The position numbers were made by a program, and so were the translations under genes. A stretch of DNA of 64,000 nucleotides from Bacteroidetes bacterium GWB2_32_14. GTDB lineage: Bacteria > Bacteroidota > Bacteroidia > Bacteroidales > UBA12077. Each line of letters begins with the position of its first letter. Within the stretch, counting starts at the first letter, position 1. Below, piece by piece: positions 56,762 to 64,000 of the stretch. The stretch covers positions 1 to 64,000 of the forward strand of contig MENK01000028.1 of the NCBI GenBank assembly GCA_001768235.1, given 5' to 3'. The notes beneath the pieces are model-generated. The model did not search any database and had not been told where the DNA came from. It was given only the letters and a program-made list of their open reading frames with translations.

Positions 56762-57022
56762 TTAATTTTCAAAAGGAATAACAGAAACAAACGATTTATT
56801 ATCCTGTTTTCTTTTGAATTCAATAGTTCCGTCAATCAAAGCAAAAAGGGTATGATCTTTACCAATACCAACATTTAAGCCTGGATGATGTTTAGTACCT
56901 CTCTGACGAACAATAATATTACCAGCTTTAGCAGCTTGTCCGCCAAATAGTTTAACGCCTAATCGTTTACTTTCTGATTCGCGACCGTTACGTGAACTAC
57001 CAGCTCCTTTCTTATGTGCCAT
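56762..57022 (-). CDS. rpmA: 50S ribosomal protein L27
   Basis: Binds near the peptidyl-transferase centre. Its 86 residues start [24 protein letters not shown] and include [22 protein letters not shown] and [15 protein letters not shown], all classic. There is no N-terminal cleavable extension of the Firmicutes kind. It is 19 bases downstream of rplU, the standard pairing. Confidence 0.97.
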   Translation of the reverse strand: MAHKKGAGSSRNGRESESKRLGVKLFGGQAAKAGNIIVRQRGTKHHPGLNVGIGKDHTLFALIDGTIEFKRKQDNKSFVSVIPFEN

Positions 57023-57041
57023 TTGATTTTAGTATTTTTAA

Positions 57042-57353
57042 TTATGCAATAATTTCTTCAATCTGAATTCGGGTAAAGCTTTGACGGTGACCGTTTTTCT
57101 TTTGATACCCTTTTCTTCTTTTCTTTTTGAAAACAATGACTTTATCACCTTTATCGTGTGATAAAATTTTCGCGGAAACTTTTGCGCCTTTCACGGTAGG
57201 TGTTCCTACTTTTACCTTTCCGTCATTATCTAGCAACAGTACATTTTCGAACTCAACAGTTGTTCCTTCTTCACCTTCTAAACGGTGAACAAATACTTTA
57301 CTGTCTTTTTCTACTTTAAACTGCTGGCCTGCTATATCTACAATTGCGTACAT
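57042..57353 (-). CDS. rplU: 50S ribosomal protein L21
   Basis: 103 residues beginning [20 protein letters not shown] and including [41 protein letters not shown], in family form. The start is the ATG at 57353, not the frame extension to 57383, because a well-formed promoter ends at 57393. It heads the rplU-rpmA unit. Confidence 0.96.
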   Translation of the reverse strand: MYAIVDIAGQQFKVEKDSKVFVHRLEGEEGTTVEFENVLLLDNDGKVKVGTPTVKGAKVSAKILSHDKGDKVIVFKKKRRKGYQKKNGHRQSFTRIQIEEIIA

Positions 57354-57392
57354 TGATAATAATTTTAACAGTTTCTTATACAATTTGGGATT

Positions 57393-57424
57393 GCAAAAAT
57401 ATAAAAGTTTATCTGATTAACAAA
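57393..57424 (-). promoter_or_regulatory. promoter of rplU-rpmA
   Basis: On the minus strand TTTG (57424-57421), a 19-base spacer and TATTTTTGC (57401-57393) match the Bacteroidota consensus exactly. Confidence 0.85.
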
Positions 57425-57607
57425 GATTTGCTATTAATAATTTTGTTTTAGATTGATTTCTCTTTAAAATCACTGCAAATATATGGTAAAAAAGATTTTA
57501 CAAGAACAAAATAAAATTTTTACATCAAATAAATCGAAGAAGGATAAATACAAAATTTAATTTTAGGGAAAATATTAAATACATTTGCAGAATTAATACT
57601 GATAGAT

Positions 57608-57892
57608 ATGGCACTAAAATTTTTTCATACTCCAAAGAGCAAGCAATTCAACTATAAACCACGTTATTATGATGAACGAAAAGAAGAGCTTGAGAACAGA
57701 ATAAATCAAATAAAAAAAGAAATGGGAAAAGAAGATTTATCTGACAGTGAAAAGCCTTATACTTCAAATATTAAAGGGCAAATACGAAGATCCGGAAAAC
57801 GAACGAAAGTATCAAAAGATAAATCGAATTTGCGCCTGATTTTAATAATTGTAATCTTGTTTGCTTTAATTTATTTCTTTTTTCTCCGTTAA
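57608..57892 (+). CDS. small membrane-anchored protein, unknown function
   Basis: 94 residues. The N-terminal half is basic and helical (YDERKEELENRINQIKKEMGKED); a Lys-rich linker leads to a C-terminal transmembrane helix (LRLILIIVILFALIYFFFLR). A tail-anchored topology is suggested. It is followed by mutL after 14 bases, so it is probably co-transcribed. No family was recognised, although short proteins like this are common before mutL in Bacteroidota. Confidence 0.72.
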   Translation: MALKFFHTPKSKQFNYKPRYYDERKEELENRINQIKKEMGKEDLSDSEKPYTSNIKGQIRRSGKRTKVSKDKSNLRLILIIVILFALIYFFFLR

Positions 57893-57906
57893 TCGAATAA
57901 TATCCA

Positions 57907-59751
57907 ATGGCCGATATAATACAGCTTTTACCCGATTCAGTTGCAAACCAGATTGCAGCCGGTGAAGTAATTCAACGGCCGGCATCGGTAGTAAAAGAGT
58001 TGGTCGAAAACTCTATTGATGCAAAAGCTACATCAATTACAATAAATATTAAAGATTCCGGCAGAACACTTGTGCAAATAATCGACAATGGCACGGGTAT
58101 GTCTGAAACAGATGCCCGCTTATCATTCGAAAGACATTCAACATCAAAAATAAAAAAAGCTGAAGATCTTTTTGCCATAACCACGATGGGTTTCCGGGGT
58201 GAAGCTCTGGCTTCGATTGCTGCCGTGGCAAGTGTCGAATTAAAAACAAAACTTGCAGATAGCGATATCGGAACACAAATTATTATTGAAGGATCGAGGG
58301 TGTTAAGCCAGGAACCTGTAATCTGCGCAACGGGAACAAACTTTGCCGTTAAAAATTTATTTTTCAATATTCCGGCACGCCGTAAATTTTTAAAATCAAA
58401 TGCCACCGAATTTGGGCATATTATTTCCGAGTTCGAACGGATTGCACTGGCAAATTCATCTGTTGAATTTAAATTATACCATAACGATTCAGAAATTTTT
58501 ATTTTATCCCGTTCGAATATTCGTCAACGGATTATTTCGGTATTTGGTAAAAGGATAAATCAAAACCTTGTACCCATAGAAGCAGAAACAAGCATTATTA
58601 AAGTTAAAGGATTTATTGGCAAACCTGAAAACGCACGAAAGCGTTCGGGCGAGCAGTTTTTTTTTATAAACAACCGGTTCATGCGTAATCCCTATTTACA
58701 TAAAGCAATTACTGACGCGTATAAAAATATTTTACCGCCAGAAGTTGTTCCTTCGTACTTTTTATATTTAGAAGCTGCCCCGGATACCATTGATGTAAAC
58801 ATACATCCGACAAAAACAGAAATTAAATTTGAAGATCAGCAAGCAGTTTGGCAAATTTTACATGCAACTGTTAAACAATCGCTGGGAAAAAACAATATAG
58901 TCCCATCAATTGATTTTGATTTGGAACACAATTTTGAAATTCCTGTACTTACAAGAAATACTGAAATTGTGAATCCCAAAATCGATGTCAATCCCATGTT
59001 TAACCCATTTGATGAAAAGCAAACATCAGCAGGAAACAACCGAAAAAGCCCGGCAATATCCCTTGAAAAAGAAAACCTGGCAAACTGGGAAAAACTATAC
59101 GACGGATTCGAAAATGAAAAGAATCTTCCTGATGATTTTTCTTTTCCCTCACAACCGGAAACTCAACAAACACTTACCGACAACTCGTTTAGCGACAGGT
59201 ATTTCCAGTTCAAAGGTAAATATATACTTACTCCGGTAAAATCGGGCCTTATGGTTATTGACCAAAAACGTGCCCATGAACGGATTTTATTCGAGAAATT
59301 TATGCTCTCGCTTGAATCGAATTCTGTTATTTCACAACGCAACTTATTTCCAAAAACAATTGAACTCGATAAAAAGGCGCATGCACTTTTAATGGAAATT
59401 AAAGATGATATTAAAACACTTGGTTTTGATATAAAAGACATTGGAGAAAACTCAATAATAGTAAACGGGTTACCAGCAGATTCAATAAACCAGGAACCCG
59501 AACAAATCATAGATATTTTTTTAAACGAATTCCAGAATGGCGAAATTGATGCTAAAAGCAGGGTAAAAGAAAAAATTGCTCAATCGTTGGCAAAAGCTTC
59601 GGCTATAAGTAGCAACCAATCACTAACTACAGAAGAAATGCAGGAAATTGTTGATCTGCTTTTTGCATGCTCGATGCCTAATTTTTCACCTTTCGGGAAA
59701 AAAATTATATCCATAATTAAAACAGAAGAGATAGAAAAACGTTTTAGCTAA
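57907..59751 (+). CDS. mutL: DNA mismatch repair protein MutL
   Basis: Links MutS to downstream repair. The N-terminal GHKL ATPase (1-330) has IAAGEVIQRPASVVKELVENSIDA, IIDNGTGM, and TMGFRGEALASIAAVA. The C-terminal dimerisation domain (about 420-614) carries DQKRAHERILFEKF where the endonuclease motif DQHA-x2-E-x4-E is expected. His is replaced by Lys, and the late CPHGRP-type motif reads SMPNFSPFGKK. Latent nicking activity is therefore in doubt. The 614 residues are usual. The order of the small gene, mutL and the rhomboids resembles related genomes. Confidence 0.95.
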   Translation: MADIIQLLPDSVANQIAAGEVIQRPASVVKELVENSIDAKATSITINIKDSGRTLVQIIDNGTGMSETDARLSFERHSTSKIKKAEDLFAITTMGFRGEALASIAAVASVELKTKLADSDIGTQIIIEGSRVLSQEPVICATGTNFAVKNLFFNIPARRKFLKSNATEFGHIISEFERIALANSSVEFKLYHNDSEIFILSRSNIRQRIISVFGKRINQNLVPIEAETSIIKVKGFIGKPENARKRSGEQFFFINNRFMRNPYLHKAITDAYKNILPPEVVPSYFLYLEAAPDTIDVNIHPTKTEIKFEDQQAVWQILHATVKQSLGKNNIVPSIDFDLEHNFEIPVLTRNTEIVNPKIDVNPMFNPFDEKQTSAGNNRKSPAISLEKENLANWEKLYDGFENEKNLPDDFSFPSQPETQQTLTDNSFSDRYFQFKGKYILTPVKSGLMVIDQKRAHERILFEKFMLSLESNSVISQRNLFPKTIELDKKAHALLMEIKDDIKTLGFDIKDIGENSIIVNGLPADSINQEPEQIIDIFLNEFQNGEIDAKSRVKEKIAQSLAKASAISSNQSLTTEEMQEIVDLLFACSMPNFSPFGKKIISIIKTEEIEKRFS

Positions 59752-59769
59752 TAATAAAAAATACAGACA

Positions 59770-60594
59770 ATGAACTTTACGCGATCATCAGGATTAAGCA
59801 ATATACCACCAGTAGTAAAGAACCTGATATTTCTAAATATAATCATGCTTCTTGCTACCTGGGTTTTGGGTAACACATTTGATATTGATTTAAATAATAT
59901 TTTGGGGCTTCATTATTTTAAATCGGATTATTTTGAACCATACCAGATTGTAACACACATGTTTATGCATGGTGGATTAATGCACCTGTTTTTTAATATG
60001 TTTGCATTATGGATGTTTGGCCGTGTTTTAGAAACGGTATGGGGCAGTAAACGGTTTTTTATTTATTTTATAGTTACCGGATTAGGTGCTGCAGCCTTAC
60101 ATACATTTGTTATTCATTTGCAAATGCAAAGTATAATGCATGATGTTACCGCATACCTTAATTCTCCTTCGCCCGATGCTTATGCCATGTTAATTAAAGA
60201 ACATTTCCCTGAATATTACTCACAAATTTATAAAGGAGTGCTCGATAACTGGTACACAAACCCTGACAATACACAATCATTAGCAATATCGCAGCAATAT
60301 ATTTCCGAGTTAATCAAGATGAAAATGGATATCCCGACAGTAGGAGCATCAGGAGCTGTGTTTGGAGTACTGCTTGCTTTTGGTATGTTGTTTCCCAATA
60401 CTCAATTGATGTTGCTTTTTCCGCCAATACCCATTAAAGCAAAATATTTTGTTATCATGTATGGCGGATTAGAATTATGGCTGGGATTAACACAACCAGG
60501 AAGTAATATTGCACATTTTGCTCATCTCGGAGGTATGCTGTTTGGCTTTATTCTTGTTAAATACTGGAATACAAAACGGACTAATTTTTATTAG
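59770..60594 (+). CDS. rhomboid family intramembrane serine protease
   Basis: Six-helix membrane protease of 274 residues. The catalytic Ser is in VGASGAVFGVLLAFG and the His in HFAHLGGMLFG. The first helices include MHGGLMHLFFNMFALWMFGRVLE. Between helices 3 and 4 there is a large extra segment of about 70 residues (QSIMHDVTAYLNSPSP to ISQQYISELIKMK), not present in the short bacterial rhomboids. It starts 18 bases after mutL, and a second rhomboid follows. Confidence 0.93.
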   Translation: MNFTRSSGLSNIPPVVKNLIFLNIIMLLATWVLGNTFDIDLNNILGLHYFKSDYFEPYQIVTHMFMHGGLMHLFFNMFALWMFGRVLETVWGSKRFFIYFIVTGLGAAALHTFVIHLQMQSIMHDVTAYLNSPSPDAYAMLIKEHFPEYYSQIYKGVLDNWYTNPDNTQSLAISQQYISELIKMKMDIPTVGASGAVFGVLLAFGMLFPNTQLMLLFPPIPIKAKYFVIMYGGLELWLGLTQPGSNIAHFAHLGGMLFGFILVKYWNTKRTNFY

Positions 60595-60725
60595 AATTTC
60601 ATTGCCTAAAATGAGCTAAAAGGGACTAAATCTAGGAGCAATAATGAGTTTGAAGAGCATTAAAAAAAGATAAACTTTACGTATTTTAGGTATTTAAAGT
60701 CTCATTCAATTAATAAATAGAGAAT

Positions 60726-61601
60726 ATGAGCATTGCAGATGAAATAAAACAATCGTTTAAAAGCGGCAGTTCCCTTACAAAATTAATTTATATCAATCTT
60801 GCTGTTTTTTTAGTAGTTAAGTTGATTGCTGTTTTTTATTTTTTACTTTCAGTCGAAAATAGTTTTTCTCTTGTAAGCTGGCTTGCAGTTCCAGCCGATT
60901 TATCGAATCTTGCATATAAACCCTGGACTGTTTTCAGCTATATGTTCTTGCACCAGGATTTTCTGCATATTCTTTTTAACATGTTATGGTTGTATTGGTT
61001 TGGGCAGATATTTCTTCATTATTTCGACAATAAAAAATTATTGAGTGTCTATCTTGTTGGAGGCTTGGCTGGTGCATTTGTATATATTCTCACATTTAAT
61101 ATTTTCCCGGTATTTGCTGATATTTTACCTGTATCCTATGCCTTAGGAGCTTCGGCATCGGTTATTGCAATTGTCATTGCGGTATCGGTTTATGCTCCAA
61201 ATCATACTATTTATCTATTGTTTTTTGGCCCTGTTAAACTGAAATATATCGCATTAGCTACAATTATTATTGATGTTATAAGCATTGCATCAACAAACGC
61301 GGGAGGACACCTGGCACACTTGGGGGGTGCGCTGTTCGGGTATTTTTATATTATGCAATTTAAAAAGGGAAGAAACATAACCAGGTTATTCGATAGATTC
61401 ATGGATTTTATTTTTTCAATTTTCAAACCACGTCCAAAAATTAAAGTAACATACAAACGCCCTGTAGATGATTTTGAGTATAATAAATCAAAAGCTCAGA
61501 AACAAGCAGAAATTGATAAAATTCTCGACAAGATTGCCAAATCGGGTTACGAAAGTCTTTCAAAACAAGAAAAAGAAACCCTTTTTAAAAACAGTAAGTA
61601 A
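60726..61601 (+). CDS. second rhomboid family protease
   Basis: 291 residues, six transmembrane helices. It shows FLHQDFLHILFNMLWLYWFGQIF, then the catalytic Ser in YALGASASVIAIVIAV and the His in GGHLAHLGGALFGY. The active-site motif is GxSA rather than GxSG, which is seen in some rhomboids. It lacks the insertion of the first rhomboid but has a basic C-terminal tail of about 80 residues, rich in Lys. The tandem pair suggests different substrates or an old duplication. Confidence 0.9.
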   Translation: MSIADEIKQSFKSGSSLTKLIYINLAVFLVVKLIAVFYFLLSVENSFSLVSWLAVPADLSNLAYKPWTVFSYMFLHQDFLHILFNMLWLYWFGQIFLHYFDNKKLLSVYLVGGLAGAFVYILTFNIFPVFADILPVSYALGASASVIAIVIAVSVYAPNHTIYLLFFGPVKLKYIALATIIIDVISIASTNAGGHLAHLGGALFGYFYIMQFKKGRNITRLFDRFMDFIFSIFKPRPKIKVTYKRPVDDFEYNKSKAQKQAEIDKILDKIAKSGYESLSKQEKETLFKNSK

Positions 61602-61732
61602 TATTACCCTAATTAGCTAAACAATTACATTCAATTTTTTGTATTAAAAATGAATTTGGAGTTTATACATCAGAAATTTCTTGAAAAATTAAATCCTTTG
61701 ATATAATTTAGATTAACCAAATAAATAAAGTT

Positions 61733-62812
61733 TTGAAAAATCTAATTTACAAAATCCTTAAATATCTGAATATAGTCTTTGCCACAGCCCTTTTACTGGC
61801 ATACGTTTCTGTTCATATAAATCCTGATTTTTTTTGGTTTCTTGCATTCTTTGGTTTAGCCTACCCCGTTATTATTGTAATTAATTTTCTTTTTGTCATC
61901 TTCTGGATAACAAGAATAAACAAGCTTTTTCTTGTTTCGTTGATTTCAATTTTAATTGGATGGAACCACCTGAATTCGTTTATTCAAATTCCCTTAAAAA
62001 AAAATGCTCTAAATACAACGAGTTCATTTACAATACTTTCTTACAACGTTCGATTATTTAATCTTTACAACTGGAATAACGACACGAAAACATCGGATAA
62101 GATTTTTGATTTTATAAATGCCGACACTATTGATATTGTTTGTTTTCAGGAATTTTTTACAGATACAGACAAGCTAACCGAAAGTCAAATTAGAAACAAA
62201 TTAAATAAGAGGTATCATTCTCATATTGCATACTCGTACAGTAACAGAAAATACAATTACGGAATAGCAACCTATAGCAAATACCCCATAGTAAATAAAG
62301 GATTAATAAAATTTAACAATACATCGAACATTAGTATTTATACCGATATTCTCATTGGGACAGATACTATAAGGGTTTTTAACAATCACCTTCAATCGAT
62401 CCGTTTCAACAAAAAAAATTACTCGTTTATTACCAATACAGATGGCGAAGAACCAATAAAAGAAATCAAAGATATTTCATCAAGATTAAAAGATGCTTTT
62501 ATAAAACGATCGCAGCAGGCAGAAATTCTTTCCATTCATATTAAAAATTCACCTTACCCTGTTTTTGTTTGTGGTGATTTTAACGATACCCCCGTTTCGT
62601 ACACGTATCAAAAAATCAGCGATGGTTTAAATGATGCTTTTCGGGAATCCGGAAAAGGCATTGGAAACACGTATCTTGGTAAATTCCCTTCGTACCGGAT
62701 TGATTATATTTTATTTAGCAAAAATATTGAATGTACCCGGTTTATTATTCCCGAGATTGTTTTGTCGGATCATTACCCTGTTTTAGGTAGTTTTTTACTA
62801 CAAGACAAATAA
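61733..62812 (+). CDS. endonuclease/exonuclease/phosphatase family protein, TTG start
   Basis: 359-residue membrane-anchored EEP-fold enzyme. It begins with two or three hydrophobic helices (YLNIVFATALLLAYVSVHIN; FFGLAYPVIIVINFLFVIFWI). The EEP domain follows: ILSYNVRLFN, CFQEFFTD, VCGDFNDTPVSYTY and LSDHYPVLGSFLL, with all metal and catalytic residues. The start is TTG at 61733. No ATG or GTG lies near, and the N-terminal helices are typical of the family, so TTG is required. The substrate is unknown. It follows the rhomboids and ends 7 bases from the convergent dehydratase. Confidence 0.88.
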   Translation: MKNLIYKILKYLNIVFATALLLAYVSVHINPDFFWFLAFFGLAYPVIIVINFLFVIFWITRINKLFLVSLISILIGWNHLNSFIQIPLKKNALNTTSSFTILSYNVRLFNLYNWNNDTKTSDKIFDFINADTIDIVCFQEFFTDTDKLTESQIRNKLNKRYHSHIAYSYSNRKYNYGIATYSKYPIVNKGLIKFNNTSNISIYTDILIGTDTIRVFNNHLQSIRFNKKNYSFITNTDGEEPIKEIKDISSRLKDAFIKRSQQAEILSIHIKNSPYPVFVCGDFNDTPVSYTYQKISDGLNDAFRESGKGIGNTYLGKFPSYRIDYILFSKNIECTRFIIPEIVLSDHYPVLGSFLLQDK

Positions 62813-62819
62813 AAATAAT

Positions 62820-63770
62820 TTAAAACGGTAAGTGATTTAAGTCAACATTTCCCCCGGACAAAATGATTCCCACTTTTTTACCTTTAAATAAAGAGATATT
62901 TTCAATAACAGATGCTAATGGAACGGCTGATGATGGTTCAATAATAATTTTCATTCGTTCCCAAATCAATCGCATTGCCCGAACAATGGTTTCTTCTTTT
63001 GCTGTAATAATATCATCAACATGTTGTTGAATAATGGGGAACGTAATTGAGCCAAGCGATGTTAATAAACCGTCGGCTATTGTATTTGGTTTTACGGCCG
63101 GTGCTATTGTTCCCTGTTTAAATGACCGGTAAGCATCATCAGCATTAAGCGGCTCTGCTGCAAAAACTTTTATCCCGGGATTTACTGATTTTGTAGTAAC
63201 AGCAGTACCACTTAACAATCCCCCTCCGCCAACAGGAGCAATAACTATATCGAGAAACGGATAATCTTCCAATAACTCCAATGCTGCTGTTCCCTGCCCG
63301 CAAATAACATTGAAATTATTGTACGGGTGAATAAATGCAGCCCCGGTTTCTTTTTGTACTTTCTCCAATGTCTCTTCACGTGCTTCGAGAGTAGGTTCAC
63401 AAAAAGTGATTTTTGCTCCATATCCTTCAACCGCTATCTTTTTAATTTCAGGAGCATTTTTAGGCATTACAATATAAGCAGGGATTCCCCTTTTTTGCGC
63501 TGCAAGACTCAATGCCGCCGCATGATTTCCCGATGAATGGGTTGCAACACCTTTTTCAGCTTCAGAATCAGATAGTAATCGTACTGCATTTGTTGCTCCC
63601 CTGTATTTAAATGCCCCTATTTTCTGAAAATTTTCACATTTAAAATAAAAATCAATACCAAACATTTCATTCAGTGCAGATGAAGTTAAAACAGGGGTTC
63701 GGTTAATATATGATTTTATTCGGGTATGAGCTTCTTTAATATTTTCGAGAGTTGGATAAACCGGATTCAT
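62820..63770 (-). CDS. threonine/serine dehydratase-like PLP enzyme
   Basis: Fold-type II PLP enzyme of 316 residues. PLP-binding Lys55 is in GAFKYRGATNAVR, with THSSGNHAAALSLAAQKRG as the substrate loop and GGGGLLSGTAVTTK as the phosphate-binding loop. There is no C-terminal ACT regulatory domain, so it resembles catabolic threonine dehydratase, serine racemase or hydroxyaspartate ammonia-lyase rather than IlvA of isoleucine synthesis. The exact substrate is uncertain. It is convergent with the EEP gene. Confidence 0.88.
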   Translation of the reverse strand: MNPVYPTLENIKEAHTRIKSYINRTPVLTSSALNEMFGIDFYFKCENFQKIGAFKYRGATNAVRLLSDSEAEKGVATHSSGNHAAALSLAAQKRGIPAYIVMPKNAPEIKKIAVEGYGAKITFCEPTLEAREETLEKVQKETGAAFIHPYNNFNVICGQGTAALELLEDYPFLDIVIAPVGGGGLLSGTAVTTKSVNPGIKVFAAEPLNADDAYRSFKQGTIAPAVKPNTIADGLLTSLGSITFPIIQQHVDDIITAKEETIVRAMRLIWERMKIIIEPSSAVPLASVIENISLFKGKKVGIILSGGNVDLNHLPF

Positions 63771-63799
63771 AGCAAATAGATTTCTGCTAATTTATGCAA

Positions 63800-64000
63800 T
63801 CATTCTGTTTTAACCTTAACTTCTTTATTTTTTTTAAAGGCTTCGAAATTTCTTAGTATATGCGAATAAATAATATATTCACTCGTGTTCAAAATAAACG
63901 TGTCAGAAAAATTACAAGAATCCATAAACTCCCTGAGTTCTTCGCCATCAAGTCCGGTAATATTTTTTACTATTTCGCGATTAAATTTCGATTCAATTTC
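63800..64000 (-). CDS. C-terminal end of an unidentified gene (cut by the window)
   Basis: The frame is open from the right edge to a stop at 63800-63802 and gives 66 residues: EIVKNITGLDGEELREFMDSC, then FSDTFILNTSEYIIYSHILRNFEAFKK, ending KVKTE. The segment looks like a helical C-terminus. I could not assign a family. The rest lies outside the window. It is followed by the dehydratase gene on the same strand after 29 bases, so the two may be co-transcribed. Confidence 0.6.
   Translation of the reverse strand, partial: EIESKFNREIVKNITGLDGEELREFMDSCNFSDTFILNTSEYIIYSHILRNFEAFKKNKEVKVKTE

Noticed and set aside
1-64000. CRISPR array, rRNA operon, insertion sequence or riboswitch
   Set aside because: No regularly spaced direct repeats, no rRNA-like blocks, no transposase frames and no recognisable riboswitch fold were seen.

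Overview
The window is a stretch of an AT-rich chromosome from a Bacteroidota bacterium, most likely an anaerobic or facultative member of the Bacteroidales/Marinilabiliales side. The evidence is Bacteroidota-type promoters (TTTG, about 19 bases, TAnnTTTG) before several genes, a DUF5686 protein, a THX ribosomal protein, SiaB/SiaC-like proteins, a two-component-regulator propeller fused to SpoIIE, and MutL and TatC of the type seen in this phylum. It is almost entirely core chromosome. I see no prophage, insertion sequence, CRISPR array or rRNA operon.

Layout. 1-4.2 kb: three hairpins at the left edge, an ABC-2 exporter pair and recQ, all on the minus strand. 4.4-9.6 kb: kdsD, tatC, a DUF5686 outer-membrane protein and lptB (envelope biogenesis). 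9.9-13.5 kb: tRNA-Leu and the tig-clpP-clpX proteostasis cluster. 13.6-14.9 kb: thyA-folA. 15.1-19.6 kb: a nitrosative-stress cluster with an Rrf2 regulator, a ferredoxin-like protein, hybrid cluster protein Hcp, two cupins and a YgbA_NO protein. It contains a perfect operator-like inverted repeat and an imperfect inverted-repeat element. 19.7-27.7 kb: a DUF1684 lipoprotein, a saccharopine dehydrogenase-like enzyme, a DUF151 nuclease, gmhA, the comM-like yifB, membrane pyrophosphatase hppA and THX.

27.7-38 kb: mixed metabolism and signalling. This part holds a possible HEPN-CBS fusion and a tandem-duplicated SiaB-like kinase beside SiaC. It ends with a Mur ligase, tRNA-Glu, rpsT and a LOG protein. 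39-44.6 kb: a two-gene minus-strand unit of a TPR-caspase protein followed 12 bases later by a 1062-residue propeller sensor with a SpoIIE phosphatase output. 44.7-50.8 kb: ribD diverging from prmC-recX, an LPP20-like lipoprotein, prfB with its programmed +1 frameshift intact, and an M28 peptidase. 50.9-57.4 kb: tRNA-Ala with a decayed tRNA copy beside it, a TonB protein, the minus-strand unit lipoprotein-EamA-S41-ruvC, then serS, rpmA and rplU. 57.6-64 kb: mutL, two rhomboid proteases, an EEP phosphatase with a TTG start, a threonine dehydratase-like enzyme and the C-terminal end of an unidentified gene.

The most interesting items are the caspase/SpoIIE-propeller operon, the double SiaB-SiaC pair about 5 kb from that phosphatase, the NO-stress cluster with its TGAT-N4-ATCA operator candidate, and the possible HEPN-CBS fusion. 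Many genes are packed into convergent pairs that share hairpin terminators, and several of these hairpins overlap stop codons.
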